Below are positions 1-8,942 of a DNA stretch of 46,423 nt, piece by piece (the first letter of the stretch is position 1; every line of letters starts with the position of its first letter). Position numbers and translations under genes: made by a program. The notes beneath the pieces were generated by a model. That model was not told the DNA's origin and made no database searches. It saw nothing but the letters and a program-made list of their open reading frames with translations. The stretch is taken from contig JAZRZQ010000086.1 of assembly GCA_045601445.1 (NCBI GenBank), positions 1 through 46,423 of the forward strand. The letters are read 5' to 3'. This DNA is from RGIG5579 sp045601445. GTDB lineage: Bacteria; Bacillota; Clostridia; Oscillospirales; SIG627.

Positions 1-277
1 GGGCTGTAAAGCCCGTTTTTTGGATGTTCTTGCGTACCACGCCGAGCGAATCCTCGCTGCAATCGACAAAGGTGGCGGACTTGGCACCGCGGCTGATGGC
101 CTCGAGTCCCATCTGTCCCGAGCCGGCAAACAGATCCAAAAAGCTCTTGCCTGCAAGCTCGAACTGAATGGCGCTGAAGATACCCTCCTTTGCCATTTCG
201 GTCGTGGGACGAACCGCATCCCCTGCAAGCGTAGCAAGACGGATGCCCTTGGCCGTTCCGGTAATAATTCTCATCAT
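1..277 (-). CDS. rsmD: 16S rRNA (guanine-966 N2)-methyltransferase RsmD, C-terminus cut by window edge
   Basis: N-terminal 92 codons of an RsmD-type methyltransferase, which methylates G966 of 16S rRNA on the assembling small subunit using SAM. The reading begins MMRIITGTAKGIRL and contains the family's RPTTEMAKEGIFSA segment and the SAM-binding motif I, LDLFAGSGQMGLEAISRGA (residues about 47-65). The catalytic NPPY-type motif lies beyond the window. Two adjacent ATG codons (275-277 and 272-274) could start it; AGGAATG upstream favours either. It follows uvrC by 7 bases and is probably co-transcribed with it. The fragment is short, but the motif order is characteristic. Confidence 0.85.
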   Translation of the reverse strand, partial: MMRIITGTAKGIRLATLAGDAVRPTTEMAKEGIFSAIQFELAGKSFLDLFAGSGQMGLEAISRGAKSATFVDCSEDSLGVVRKNIQKTGFTA

Positions 278-284
278 AATCTTT

Positions 285-2153
285 TCATTCCTTTTCCGTT
301 CGTTTTTGATGATAATGGTCGTAAATTGCTTGTGCGTTGGCGCGGGAGATGCCGCGAACAGCCGCCAGCGTCTCGACCGAAGCGGCGCGGATGGCCTGCA
401 CGGTCTTCATTTCCCGCAAGAGCAGGGCGGCTTTTTTCTCCCCAATGCCCTCGATGCGAGTCAGGGACGAGGTTTTCACCGTTTTGCGGCGGCGTGAATC
501 CATTCTGGAGAAGCCGTAACGGTGGACCTCCTCCTGAATCCGATAGATGAACTGAAACAGAGCGGGATCGTGGGCGATGGAAATGTCGTGCTCACCATCG
601 GTGAGACAGCGTGTCTTATGAAAGGAGTCCTTGACCATTCCGAACACGGGAATCGCTAGGCCAAGCTCCGAGAGTGCGCGTTTGACGGCACTGACCTGTC
701 CTGCCGCACCGTCAGCCAGAATCAGATCGGGCAGAGGAGCAAAGCTCTCGTCCCCATCAAGGTAGCGCTTCATTCTGCGCTTGACGGCCTCGTACATAGA
801 TTCGGGATCGTCGGGGCTTTGACGGTCAACGGTAAAGCTCTTGTAGGCACGCTTGAGAAAGCGAGCGTTTTCCACGGTGATAATGCCCGCTACGGTGATG
901 GCGCTTGCGGAATTTGAAATATCAATGCTCTCGATCCGCTCGGGCAAGACCTCAAGGGAAAGCGCCTCGGCCAATTTGACGAGAACCTCCTCGTCCTTTT
1001 CGAACAAAGCGCGGCGGTGAAGCGCCGCAGCGCGGGCATTTTCGGATGCAAGCTCCATAAGACGCTTGCCTTCTCCCCTTTCGGGAACGCGGAAGCGAAG
1101 CGGCGCTTCTCCCGCGCGCGCCAAGACCTCGGACAACAGCTGAGTCTCTTCGCAAAACAGCTCGGCGGGCAAAAGGATCTCACGAGGGCGCAGATCGCGC
1201 GCGCGGTACAGATCCACCAGCATAGACGAAAAGCTCTCCGCGCTGAGAATCTCCTCAGCACCGAAATGGAAGTTGGTGCTGTCGACCACGCTTCCCTCCC
1301 GAATGGAAGTCAGGTTGATACAGCCGCCCAGCTCATCCTGAAACACGCCGAATACGTCAGCCTGAAAGTGCAGATCCCGCACAACCTGCCGTTTGCCTGC
1401 CAGCGTCTCGAGCGCGCGGATCTGATCGCGCAGGGCAGCGGCGCGCTCAAAGGCCATTTCTTCGCTGGCCTTCTGCATTTCCTCCTGCAATTTGGCGGCG
1501 ATCTTTTTGTGATCGTATTTCAAAAAAAGAATGACGTCCTCGATCCTGCGGCGATACTCTGCGGGAGAGATCTTACCCGTGCAAACACCGATGCATCGGC
1601 CGAGGTGATGATACAGACACGGCCTTCCCTTTCCGATCTCCTGCGGAAACCTTCTTTTGCAGGTCGGAAGAGAAAAGAGCCTATTGGCCGTATCAATCAC
1701 GCTCCGCACCGCACCCGAGGAGCTGTACGGCCCAAAGTAGCGGGAACGGTCGTGTGCACTTTCCTTGCGGCGGGCAAACAGCAGACGGGGATATTCCTCC
1801 TCCAACGTCAGACGGATATAGGGGTAGTCCTTATCATCCTTGAGACGGATGTTGTATTTCGGCTTGTGAAGCTTGATTTTTTCGTTTTCAAGAATCAGAG
1901 CCTCCGCTTCCGTTGCGGTAACAATTGTTTGAAAATCGGCAACGTTCTGTACGAGCTTTTCCGTTTTCGGCGGATGCTTGCCGCGATTCTGAAAATAACT
2001 CAGCACACGGTTGTGCAGAGCCTTGCTCTTTCCGACGTAAATGACCTCGCCCCGACTGTTAAAGAAAAGATAGACACCGGGCGACATCGGGAGGGTTTTG
2101 GCTTTTTCCAATAACGCCGCGGGCGACAGAACGTGCGGTGCGGTACGAATCAT
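285..2153 (-). CDS. uvrC: excinuclease ABC subunit C (UvrC)
   Basis: Nuclease subunit of the UvrABC nucleotide excision repair complex, which cuts on both sides of a DNA lesion. The 622 residues match the family length. Visible in order: GIY-YIG nuclease domain near the N-terminus (SPGVYLFFNSRGEVIYVGKS), a UVR motif near residue 210 (FERAAALRDQIRALE), the RNase H-like C-terminal nuclease (SIDISNSAS, ILADGAAGQV, EEVHRYGF, retaining the expected Asp, Asp and His), and a terminal double helix-hairpin-helix (RIEGIGEKKAALLL). DISN replaces the usual DISH, a minor change. The ATG at 2153 has a good GGGAGG site 5 bases upstream. A terminator lies between it and the upstream HPr gene, so transcription must come from read-through or an unseen promoter. 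Confidence 0.97.
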   Translation of the reverse strand: MIRTAPHVLSPAALLEKAKTLPMSPGVYLFFNSRGEVIYVGKSKALHNRVLSYFQNRGKHPPKTEKLVQNVADFQTIVTATEAEALILENEKIKLHKPKYNIRLKDDKDYPYIRLTLEEEYPRLLFARRKESAHDRSRYFGPYSSSGAVRSVIDTANRLFSLPTCKRRFPQEIGKGRPCLYHHLGRCIGVCTGKISPAEYRRRIEDVILFLKYDHKKIAAKLQEEMQKASEEMAFERAAALRDQIRALETLAGKRQVVRDLHFQADVFGVFQDELGGCINLTSIREGSVVDSTNFHFGAEEILSAESFSSMLVDLYRARDLRPREILLPAELFCEETQLLSEVLARAGEAPLRFRVPERGEGKRLMELASENARAAALHRRALFEKDEEVLVKLAEALSLEVLPERIESIDISNSASAITVAGIITVENARFLKRAYKSFTVDRQSPDDPESMYEAVKRRMKRYLDGDESFAPLPDLILADGAAGQVSAVKRALSELGLAIPVFGMVKDSFHKTRCLTDGEHDISIAHDPALFQFIYRIQEEVHRYGFSRMDSRRRKTVKTSSLTRIEGIGEKKAALLLREMKTVQAIRAASVETLAAVRGISRANAQAIYDHYHQKRTEKE

Positions 2154-2169
2154 AGAACCTCCCTATTAC

Positions 2170-2202
2170 AAAAAAATCCGCTCACCCGAGCGGGTAAGCG
2201 GA
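2170..2202 (-). terminator. intrinsic terminator after the HPr gene
   Basis: On the minus strand TCCGCT-ACCC pairs with GGGT-AGCGGA around a short loop with one mismatch, followed directly by a run of seven T (+ strand A-run 2170-2176). It lies just after the HPr stop and only 17 bases before the uvrC start. Confidence 0.85.
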
Positions 2203-2207
2203 ATGAA

Positions 2208-2471
2208 TCAATCATTAAAGCCTGCAAGAATCAAATTCGAAAGGCCTTCCAAAGCGTCCTTCTCATCAGCACCGTCTGCAATGATATTGATGCGGGTGCC
2301 TTTGGTGATTCCCAATGACAGTATTCCGAGGAGAGATTTCGCATTGGCTCTGCGATCGCCGCATTCTACCCAAAGAGAACTTTTATAAGCATTTGCTTTC
2401 TGAATAAAATAGGTAGCGGGTCTGGCATGCAAACCGACGCTGTTCAACACCGTAACTTCCTTTGAAATCAT
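2208..2471 (-). CDS. ptsH: HPr family phosphocarrier protein
   Basis: Small phosphocarrier of the PEP:sugar phosphotransferase system, cytoplasmic. The 87 residues are the usual HPr length. The active-site motif GLHARPAT places the phosphorylated histidine at position 15, and KSLLGIL places serine at position 46, the site used by HPr kinase for carbon catabolite control in Bacillota. It therefore looks like a true HPr rather than Crh, which lacks His15. It stands alone with its own promoter (TTGCTT, 17 bases, TATAAT) and terminator; no ptsI or hprK is adjacent. AGGAG lies 8 bases before the ATG. Another HPr-domain role cannot be excluded because the rest of the PTS is not in the window. Confidence 0.93.
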   Translation of the reverse strand: MISKEVTVLNSVGLHARPATYFIQKANAYKSSLWVECGDRRANAKSLLGILSLGITKGTRINIIADGADEKDALEGLSNLILAGFND

Positions 2472-2512
2472 ATCAGTCTCCTATCAGACAGTCCTTTTCG
2501 TATAATAAAATC

Positions 2513-2541
2513 ATTATAACAGTTTGATTTCAAAAAAGCAA
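2513..2541 (-). promoter_or_regulatory. sigma-A type promoter of the HPr gene
   Basis: Minus strand: -35 TTGCTT (2536-2541), 17-base spacer, -10 TATAAT (2513-2518). The predicted start near 2506 gives a leader of about 35 bases before the HPr ATG. Confidence 0.8.
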
Positions 2542-2577
2542 GCATTTTTTTAAAATTCCTCGCAAAAGTGCCCCGTT

Positions 2578-3837
2578 TCATGAAAATTCGCGGAAAACGC
2601 CGCAAAACTGCATCGCCATTGCCAAAGCGCGGGAAGCGGCATGGAAACGAATCTGTGCACGGTCCGGCTTTTGAGAGCCGAATACACACCGCTCGACCAG
2701 ATCTCTCTTTCCGTCCGTTACGGCGATATAGACACAGCCGACCGGATCGGTCTCGGTCGCGCCGCTCGGCCCTGCAATGCCCGTGATGCCAATGCCGATT
2801 TTGCTGTCGGCAAGGCGCTTTACGCCTCTTGCCATGGCAACGGCACATTCCTTGCTGTAAACGCCCTTGGATTTGAGCAGTTCGGCGGGAACACCGAGCA
2901 GGCACATCTTTTGCTGTTCCGTATAGCTGCAAACGCCCAGGGACAGCACCGAGGATGCCCCCGCGATCGAGGTAATCCGTTCCGACAGAAGGCCGCCCGT
3001 GCAGCTTTCTGCCGTCGCAAGCGTGAGATCGTGCTTGGCGAAGCGAGAAACCAAGGCGGATTCGAGAGATTCCTTTTCCCGTCCGTAGCAAAAGTCCATC
3101 ACCTCGGAAGGAAGCGAGTCGATAAGCTTTCGGCACAGCTCGGCCGCCTGCTCCTCGGTATCGGCAGAGGCCGTGACGTGCAATTCGACCTCGCCGGAGC
3201 CCGCGTAGGGCGCAAGGGTGGGATTGGTCGAGCCACGCATCGTTTCGGCAAGGATCTCGTCGAGCTTGGATTCGGAAATGCCATAGAGCTTTAGGATGCG
3301 CGTGACGAGGGTGACGCCGCTGATGGCCTTGAGGCGGTCGGAGAGGCGGTGCTCAAAGAGCATTTTCATCTCGCGCGGAACACCGGGGAGAAGAATGACG
3401 ATCTTGCCCTTATTTTCGATCCAAAGGCCGGGCGCGGTTCCCCAATCGTTTTGCAGTACCTCTGCGCCCTCCGGAACGAGTGCCTGCCGCAAATTATTCT
3501 CACTCATCGCGATCCCGCGACGGGCAAAATAAGCCGTAAGAGAGGCCTTGGCCTTTTCGTTCTCCCGCAGGGGCAGACCGAGAACGGCGGCCGTGATCTC
3601 GCGGGTGATGTCATCGTAGGTCGGGCCGAGGCCGCCGGTCATCAAAACGACGTCGCTTCGGGAAAGCGCGAGGCGAACGGCCTCGGCAAGGCGATCGGCA
3701 TTGTCTCCGCAGGTCTGACGGTGCAGGACGGCAAAGCCCGCACTGCGAAGAGAGCGGGAAAGATAGGCGGCGTTGGTGTCGACAACGTCGCCCAACAGCA
3801 ATTCCGTGCCAACGGAAAGGATCTCACAAATTTTCAT
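2578..3837 (-). CDS. cinA: CinA-family protein (competence/damage-inducible; NMN amidohydrolase C-domain)
   Basis: 419-residue protein with the two-domain CinA layout. An N-terminal MoCF-like domain (residues 1-170; SVGTELLLGD, MTGGLGPTYDDIT) is followed by a C-terminal CinA/PncC domain with AESCTGGLLSERITSIAGAS and TGIAGPSGATETDPVG. Known family activities are ADP-ribose pyrophosphatase and nicotinamide-nucleotide amidohydrolase in pyridine nucleotide salvage; in some Gram-positives it associates with RecA in transformation. DprA and RecA are both in this window, but no DNA-uptake genes are seen. AGGAG lies about 10 bases before the ATG. It sits between the cysS terminator and the HPr promoter and no clear promoter of its own is visible, so read-through from the recA-cysS operon is likely. 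Confidence 0.93.
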   Translation of the reverse strand: MKICEILSVGTELLLGDVVDTNAAYLSRSLRSAGFAVLHRQTCGDNADRLAEAVRLALSRSDVVLMTGGLGPTYDDITREITAAVLGLPLRENEKAKASLTAYFARRGIAMSENNLRQALVPEGAEVLQNDWGTAPGLWIENKGKIVILLPGVPREMKMLFEHRLSDRLKAISGVTLVTRILKLYGISESKLDEILAETMRGSTNPTLAPYAGSGEVELHVTASADTEEQAAELCRKLIDSLPSEVMDFCYGREKESLESALVSRFAKHDLTLATAESCTGGLLSERITSIAGASSVLSLGVCSYTEQQKMCLLGVPAELLKSKGVYSKECAVAMARGVKRLADSKIGIGITGIAGPSGATETDPVGCVYIAVTDGKRDLVERCVFGSQKPDRAQIRFHAASRALAMAMQFCGVFREFS

Positions 3838-3861
3838 TGTTACCAGCTCCTTTTTCGAGAG

Positions 3862-3887
3862 AAAAAGCCCCGAACGGGTCGGGGCTT
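3862..3887 (-). terminator. intrinsic terminator after cysS
   Basis: Perfect 9-bp stem AAGCCCCGA / TCGGGGCTT with a 5-base loop. On the minus strand it is followed by a short T stretch (TTTCTC). It lies between cysS and cinA at the end of the recA-cysS operon. Confidence 0.85.
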
Positions 3888-3894
3888 GGATCGT

Positions 3895-5295
3895 TTATGC
3901 GCGGTGCCACTTGGGGCCTGCGGGGGTATCCTCAATCACAATGCCGTTTTCCGAGAGAAGCGCGCGGATCTCATCGGCTCTGGCATAATTCTTTTCTTTT
4001 TTGGCGGCCGCACGCTCGGCAACGAGCGCCTCGACAGCTTGATCGTCAAAGCCCTCGCGAATCTGATCGGCGGGCTTTAAAAAGCCGAGCAGCCCGCAGA
4101 TCTCCTCATAGAAAGCAAGGATCGCTTCCAGAACTGCTTTGCTTCGAGGCTCGCTGACAAAGATATTGATCTCCTTGACTGCTTCAAAGAGGCAGGCGAC
4201 GCCGTCCGCGGTGTTGAAGTCGTCGTCCATCACGCGAACAAAATCCTCACGCTTGGCATCGAGCTTGGCGAGGATCTCCTTTTCCTCCTCCTTCATTTCA
4301 CCCTCGGCACCGCGAAGCAGGAAGCGAAGATTCTCCTCGCAGTTATACAGACGCTGAACCGAAGCCTGCGCCTGCGCGAGGATCTCGGCGGAGAAATTGA
4401 CGGGGCTCTTGTAATGAGCGGAAAGAATGAAGTAGCGGATGGCGGCGTAGCCGTACGTTTCGGCAGCTTCGCGGACGGTAAAGAAGTTACCGAGGGATTT
4501 GCTCATTTTTTTATTATCGACGTTAATAAAGCCGTTATGCACCCAGAAGCGGCAGAACGGAACGCCGAAAGCACCCTCGGACTGAGCGATCTCATTTTCG
4601 TGATGCGGGAAGGTCAGATCGACGCCGCCGCAATGGATGTCAATGGTTTTGCCAAGGTATTTATCGACCATCGCGGAGCACTCGATGTGCCAGCCCGGTC
4701 TGCCCTTGCCCCACGGAGATTCCCAATACGGTTCCCCCTCCTTGGATGCCTTCCAGAGGGCAAAATCGAGCGGGTCGCGCTTGATCTCGGACACATCAAT
4801 TCGAGCGCCGCTTTCCAGATCGTCGATATTTTTGCCCGACAGAGAACCGTAGCCCTTGAAGGAGCGGGCGGAATAATACACGTCACCGCAGGATTCGTAG
4901 GCGTGGCCCTTTTCAATGAGCGTTTCGATAATGGAGATGATCGCGTCAATGTTTTCGGTGGCACGGGGATGGAAGGTGGCCGGAGCAACGCCCAGTCCCT
5001 CGGCATCGACGAAATACTCGGCGATGTAGCGATCGGCAACTTCCTTGACCGTGGTATTTTCCTCGTTGGCGCGGCGGATCATCTTGTCGTCAATATCGGT
5101 AAAATTCTGGACGAAATCGACCTTGTTTCCGCGATACTCGAGATAGCGGCGAAGCAAGTCGAAGGTCACGAAGCAACGAGCGTTGCCGACGTGAAAGTAG
5201 TTATACACGGTCGGGCCGCAGGCATACATTCTCACGTACTGATCTTTTTGTGCAAGCTCTTCCTTGCGACCGGTTAAATCATTAAACAGTTTCAT
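3895..5295 (-). CDS. cysS: cysteinyl-tRNA synthetase
   Basis: Class I aminoacyl-tRNA synthetase charging tRNA-Cys in the cytoplasm. The 466 residues match the family. The HIGH-like motif is FHVGNAR (34-40) and the KMSKS loop is at 263-267. Zinc ligands are visible as the Cys in YACGPTVYN, GWHIECSAM and the HHENE motif. The anticodon-binding C-terminal part ends in a canonical helical tail. It lies 12 bases after pgsA, is the last gene of the recA-led operon and is followed by a strong terminator. No T-box leader is present, as expected for an internal operon gene. AAAGGAG precedes the ATG. Confidence 0.97.
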   Translation of the reverse strand: MKLFNDLTGRKEELAQKDQYVRMYACGPTVYNYFHVGNARCFVTFDLLRRYLEYRGNKVDFVQNFTDIDDKMIRRANEENTTVKEVADRYIAEYFVDAEGLGVAPATFHPRATENIDAIISIIETLIEKGHAYESCGDVYYSARSFKGYGSLSGKNIDDLESGARIDVSEIKRDPLDFALWKASKEGEPYWESPWGKGRPGWHIECSAMVDKYLGKTIDIHCGGVDLTFPHHENEIAQSEGAFGVPFCRFWVHNGFINVDNKKMSKSLGNFFTVREAAETYGYAAIRYFILSAHYKSPVNFSAEILAQAQASVQRLYNCEENLRFLLRGAEGEMKEEEKEILAKLDAKREDFVRVMDDDFNTADGVACLFEAVKEINIFVSEPRSKAVLEAILAFYEEICGLLGFLKPADQIREGFDDQAVEALVAERAAAKKEKNYARADEIRALLSENGIVIEDTPAGPKWHRA

Positions 5296-5307
5296 ACAGC
5301 ACTCCTT

Positions 5308-5904
5308 TTAGTGGTTCGGGACAAGATAACTCCAATAGGTCTTCATATAATCGATTCCGGAGAGAACGGTGAGAAAGGCCATCACAACCGTGGTGATCCA
5401 GGAAAGATACGGTGCGGGCAAAAAGCCGAGCAGAACCGGCTCCAGCAAAATCACCACCGCCCAGATGCACTGGGAGAAGGTCTTGGCCTTGCCGTACCAG
5501 CTTGCCGCAATGACCTGCGGCTTGGAGCTTCCCATCACGACCAGACGAAGCGAGGTGACCGCAAGCTCGCGGAACATCACGATCGCACCGCTGATGACCA
5601 GCGCCAGATGAAGCGCGGCATCCTTCTGATGCAAGGGAGATGCGGCAAAGACCAGAATCGCGGAAAACACGAGAAACTTATCCGCCAAGGGATCCATAAA
5701 CTTTCCGAAATCGGTAATCAGGTGATATTTACGGGCAATTTTGCCGTCGATGAAATCCGTCAGCGCGGCAAGGCCGAACACAGCGGCCGCCACCAGTCGG
5801 GAGATGATTTCTCCGTATTCACCGGGAAAGCAAAACAGACCGAAGAACAAGAAGACGGGAACAAGCAGAATGCGAATGATGGTTAATTTGTTTGGTAAAT
5901 TCAT
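5308..5904 (-). CDS. pgsA: CDP-diacylglycerol-glycerol-3-phosphate 3-phosphatidyltransferase
   Basis: Integral membrane enzyme making phosphatidylglycerol phosphate from CDP-diacylglycerol and glycerol 3-phosphate. The CDP-alcohol phosphotransferase signature is complete: D50-x2-D53-G54-x2-A57-R58-x8-G67-x3-D71-x3-D75. The 198 residues include several hydrophobic segments, with an N-terminal NLPNKLTIIRI that is typical of PgsA. The start follows the rimO stop by one base, indicating translational coupling; the rimO-pgsA pairing next to recA/cinA-type genes is common in Bacillota. A related CDP-alcohol transferase such as cardiolipin synthase is possible but less likely given length and N-terminus. 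Confidence 0.95.
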   Translation of the reverse strand: MNLPNKLTIIRILLVPVFLFFGLFCFPGEYGEIISRLVAAAVFGLAALTDFIDGKIARKYHLITDFGKFMDPLADKFLVFSAILVFAASPLHQKDAALHLALVISGAIVMFRELAVTSLRLVVMGSSKPQVIAASWYGKAKTFSQCIWAVVILLEPVLLGFLPAPYLSWITTVVMAFLTVLSGIDYMKTYWSYLVPNH

Positions 5905-5905
5905 A

Positions 5906-7237
5906 TCACGAAACCTCTTTTCCGATCAAATCGTATTCCATAACGTCCTCAATGAGAACCGTAACAAATTCCCCCTTGGGGATCGCTTTGCGAGAGGAAG
6001 AAAAATAAACGACGCCGTCGATCTCCGGCGCGTGCGCGCTCGTTCTGCCGACGTAGAGCTTGACGGCGGGATCGTACCCTTCGCAAAGCACGGTTTCTCG
6101 CACGCCGATCCGAGAGGCGTTTTGCTCCTCGGTGATCGCAAGCTGAGTCTGCATCAGAGAGGCAAGTCTTCCCTCTTTGGTTTTCTTGGTGATGCGGTTT
6201 TCCATTCCGTAGGCAACCGTTCCCTCCTCGCGCGAGTAGATGAACGCGCCGAGATGAGAAAAGCGGGTCTCCTTGACGAAACGGGAAAGCTCGGAAAAGT
6301 CCTTATCCTTTTCGCCGGGGAAGCCGACGATCACCGTGGTACGGATGACAACGTCGGGCATCGCCTCACGCAGGAGCCGGATCGCATTTTCGATGGCTTC
6401 TCTGCCGCCGTGACGGTTCATGGCAGACAAAACGGAATCGGAAACGTGCTGAATGGGAAGATCGACGTAATGACAGATATTGGGATGGGATGCCATCACG
6501 CGGCAAAGCTCGGGTGTGATCTTGTCGGGATAGCAATACATCAAGCGGATCCATTCGAAGCCGAATTCCTCGCCGGCAAGCTCATCCAAAAGCTCGCTGA
6601 GGGCAAGGCGACCGTAGAGATCCTGTCCGTAGAGGGTCGTATCCTGCGCGACGAGAATCAACTCGCGCACACCGAGCGAGCGAAGGGTCTTGGCCTCGGC
6701 AAAGATGCTCTCCTTCGTACGGGAGCGGAACGGGCCTCGGATGGCGGGAATGGCACAGTAGGTACAGCAGTTACTGCAGCCCTCGGCAATGCGAAGGTAG
6801 GCAAAGGCGTCGTGCGTCAGGACGCGGTCACCCTCCAAAGCCAAGGCTTCGGGGGCGCTGTGACGGTAATACTTCTCACCGGCAAGAACGCGTTCAATGG
6901 CCTCGACAATATGCACCTCTTCCCCGAGGGAGAGAACGGCATCGACCTCGGGCACGGACGCCTGTAGCTCCTCAAAATAGCGCTGAGCCATACAGCCGGT
7001 GACGATGATGCCGCGAAGCGAGCGGTTTTCCTTAAGCCAAGCCAGATCGAGAATGTTCTCGATTCCCTCCTCCTTGGCGCTTTGGATAAAGGCGCAGGTG
7101 TTGACGATGACCACGTCGGCGTCAATATCCTCGGGGACGATCTGATACCCCGCTTGTGCCACTCGGGCAAGCATCAATTCACAGTCAACCTCGTTTTTCG
7201 GGCAACCAAGCGATACAAAAGCAACCTTTCCTTGCAC
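5906..7237 (-). CDS. rimO: ribosomal protein uS12 methylthiotransferase RimO
   Basis: Radical-SAM methylthiotransferase adding a methylthio group to Asp of ribosomal protein S12. Order: N-terminal UPF0004 domain with three cluster cysteines (FVSLGCPKN, VNTCAF, VTGCMAQRY), radical-SAM CxxxCxxC (CSNCCTYC, cysteines about 154, 158, 161), and a C-terminal TRAM-like RNA-binding domain. PFRSRTKESI and the RimO-type start separate it from MiaB. Start choice: a GTG at 7252 overlaps the recX stop (GTGA) but has no spaced ribosome binding site. The GTG at 7237 is preceded by AAAGGA at 6 bases and fits the family N-terminus, so it was preferred; use of 7252 would add five residues. Confidence 0.94.
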   Translation of the reverse strand: MQGKVAFVSLGCPKNEVDCELMLARVAQAGYQIVPEDIDADVVIVNTCAFIQSAKEEGIENILDLAWLKENRSLRGIIVTGCMAQRYFEELQASVPEVDAVLSLGEEVHIVEAIERVLAGEKYYRHSAPEALALEGDRVLTHDAFAYLRIAEGCSNCCTYCAIPAIRGPFRSRTKESIFAEAKTLRSLGVRELILVAQDTTLYGQDLYGRLALSELLDELAGEEFGFEWIRLMYCYPDKITPELCRVMASHPNICHYVDLPIQHVSDSVLSAMNRHGGREAIENAIRLLREAMPDVVIRTTVIVGFPGEKDKDFSELSRFVKETRFSHLGAFIYSREEGTVAYGMENRITKKTKEGRLASLMQTQLAITEEQNASRIGVRETVLCEGYDPAVKLYVGRTSAHAPEIDGVVYFSSSRKAIPKGEFVTVLIEDVMEYDLIGKEVS

Positions 7238-7248
7238 AGCCAATCCTT

Positions 7249-7740
7249 TCACTCCGAGAAAGGCTCTTCCTCGGAAATTTGATCGAGCGCCGCCTTTGCG
7301 GTGGCGTAGTCATAGCCCTGACGGGCCAGATAATCCAACAGTTTTTTTCTGCCTTGGGGCGTTTTTGCCAAGGCCTCGACGCCGCTCTTTTTCTGCAGAA
7401 GGCGAAGAGCGCGCTTGCGATAATCCACCTTTCTTTCCAGCGCAGCTTCGATATACCGAGCGGGAAAGAGGCGGCGGGACAGCTCCTGCCGCAGACGATT
7501 CGGCCCGAAGAGCTTTTCGTCCAGACGCTTTACATACGAGAGAAAATAGCGTTTATCATCCAAAAAGCCTTCCTGCACCAGAAGCGCCACCGTTCGCTCA
7601 GCGAGAGCTTTTTCAAACGGCTCGCTTTTGCGGTGCGGATCGGTCAGATACGCTGTCATTTCGGCCGTTGTCATATCCGAAAGGGAGAGCCTTGACAGCG
7701 CTTTTCTGACGCAGGAAGAAAGCTCGGGCGGGATCTGCAT
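7249..7740 (-). CDS. recX: regulatory protein RecX
   Basis: 163-residue RecX family protein, a small helical modulator of RecA filaments. Typical features are the repeated three-helix pattern with GFLDDKRYFLSYVKRL, FGPNRLRQELSRR and a C-terminal KKLLDYLARQGYDYATAKAAL. Its start overlaps the prs stop by one base (TGATG). It is in the same operon as recA, two genes downstream, which agrees with the usual recA-recX pairing although prs has been placed between them. Confidence 0.92.
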   Translation of the reverse strand: MQIPPELSSCVRKALSRLSLSDMTTAEMTAYLTDPHRKSEPFEKALAERTVALLVQEGFLDDKRYFLSYVKRLDEKLFGPNRLRQELSRRLFPARYIEAALERKVDYRKRALRLLQKKSGVEALAKTPQGRKKLLDYLARQGYDYATAKAALDQISEEEPFSE

Positions 7741-8906
7741 CAGCGAAGGCCCTGCTTTTTCAAAAGAGCGTTGATCTTTTCGTGGGGATCGAGCAGAGCC
7801 GTAACGGAGAGATTGTGATTGAGCGCGGCGATGATGTAGGCAACGTACTTGGAAACGTCAACCTCGTGGAACCAAGCACGGGCGCGGGTCTCGGGGCTGA
7901 TGTAGGTCAGGTTCGTACCGAAGATACCGTCGATCACGCCGTCCTTGACGGCCTTGTCGATCTTATCGTAGCCTGCGGTGAAGATGGCGTAGGTCGCGTA
8001 AGCATACACGCGCTTGGCCTTGCGGCTCTTCATTTCGTAGGCAATATCGAGAATGGAATCGCCCGAAGCGATGATATCGTCGGCGATGAACACGTCCTTG
8101 CCCTCCATTGATTCACCCAAATACTCATGAGCGACGATGGGATTTCTGCCGTCGACGACGCGGGAATAGTCTCTTCTCTTGTAGAACATACCCATATTGA
8201 CGCCGAGCACGGAAGCGTAGTACATATTACGGTTGATCGCACCCTCGTCGGGGCTGACGACCATAAAGTTGTCCTTGTTGGGCTTCCAATCGGGGATGGT
8301 GCGGAACATACACTTCAAGACCTGATAGTAGGGCATAAAGTTGTCAAAGCCCATAACGGGAACGGCGTTCTGCACGCGGGGATCGTGTGCATCGAAGGTA
8401 ACCAGATTCTTAACGCCCATCGCCTGCATTTCCTGCAGAGAGTAAGCACAGTCGAGCGATTCACGGTAGCTTCTTCTGTGCTGTCTGCCGCCGTAGAGCA
8501 GGGGCATAATCACGTTCAGTCGGTTGGCCTTGCCGCCTGCCGCCTGAATGATGCGCTTGAGGTCCTGATAATGGTCATCCGCACTCATTCGGTTCTCGGT
8601 ACCGAACATTTTATATTTCACGCTGTAATTGCCGCAATCCACAAAGACGAACACGTCGTCACCGCGAACGGAATCGTGAATGATGCCTTTCGCCTCGCCC
8701 GAGGTAAAACGGGGGCACTCGGCGGGCATCAGGAAGGTGTCGTAATTGGTCCAGCCTGCTTTTTTCGCCCAGGAGACCAAGTAGTAGTCCACCTTTTCGG
8801 CAAGCTCCTTCGCACCCTCCAAGGAGATGATCTTCAGGGGAGCGACACGGTCCTGTTCTTTAAAAATTTCCTCTGCGGTCACTTTCTGTCCGGGCATGGT
8901 AATCAT
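7740..8906 (-). CDS. prs: ribose-phosphate pyrophosphokinase (long, divergent type)
   Basis: Likely PRPP synthase, making phosphoribosyl pyrophosphate from ribose 5-phosphate and ATP. At 388 residues it is longer than the classical ~315-residue enzyme. Recognisable parts are MPLLYGGRQHRRSYRESLDC (the position of the usual P.L.Y.RQDR region), TFDAHDPRVQNAVP (divergent form of the DLH active-site segment), and the PRPP-binding loop DVFIADDIIASGDSI. The loop differs from the canonical VDDxxxTGxT form. It sits between recA and recX, 36 bases after recA, with GGAG 7 bases before the ATG. A regulatory or PRPP-binding paralogue without catalysis remains possible; a second, classical prs elsewhere in the genome would raise that chance. 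Confidence 0.85.
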   Translation of the reverse strand: MITMPGQKVTAEEIFKEQDRVAPLKIISLEGAKELAEKVDYYLVSWAKKAGWTNYDTFLMPAECPRFTSGEAKGIIHDSVRGDDVFVFVDCGNYSVKYKMFGTENRMSADDHYQDLKRIIQAAGGKANRLNVIMPLLYGGRQHRRSYRESLDCAYSLQEMQAMGVKNLVTFDAHDPRVQNAVPVMGFDNFMPYYQVLKCMFRTIPDWKPNKDNFMVVSPDEGAINRNMYYASVLGVNMGMFYKRRDYSRVVDGRNPIVAHEYLGESMEGKDVFIADDIIASGDSILDIAYEMKSRKAKRVYAYATYAIFTAGYDKIDKAVKDGVIDGIFGTNLTYISPETRARAWFHEVDVSKYVAYIIAALNHNLSVTALLDPHEKINALLKKQGLR

Positions 8907-8942
8907 AATGTTTCTCCGTCCTTTGTCTTAAATATCAAGCGT

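Noticed and set aside
5296..5307. T-box leader before cysS, and likewise before leuS
   Set aside because: Only 12 and 19 bases separate these synthetase genes from the preceding genes.
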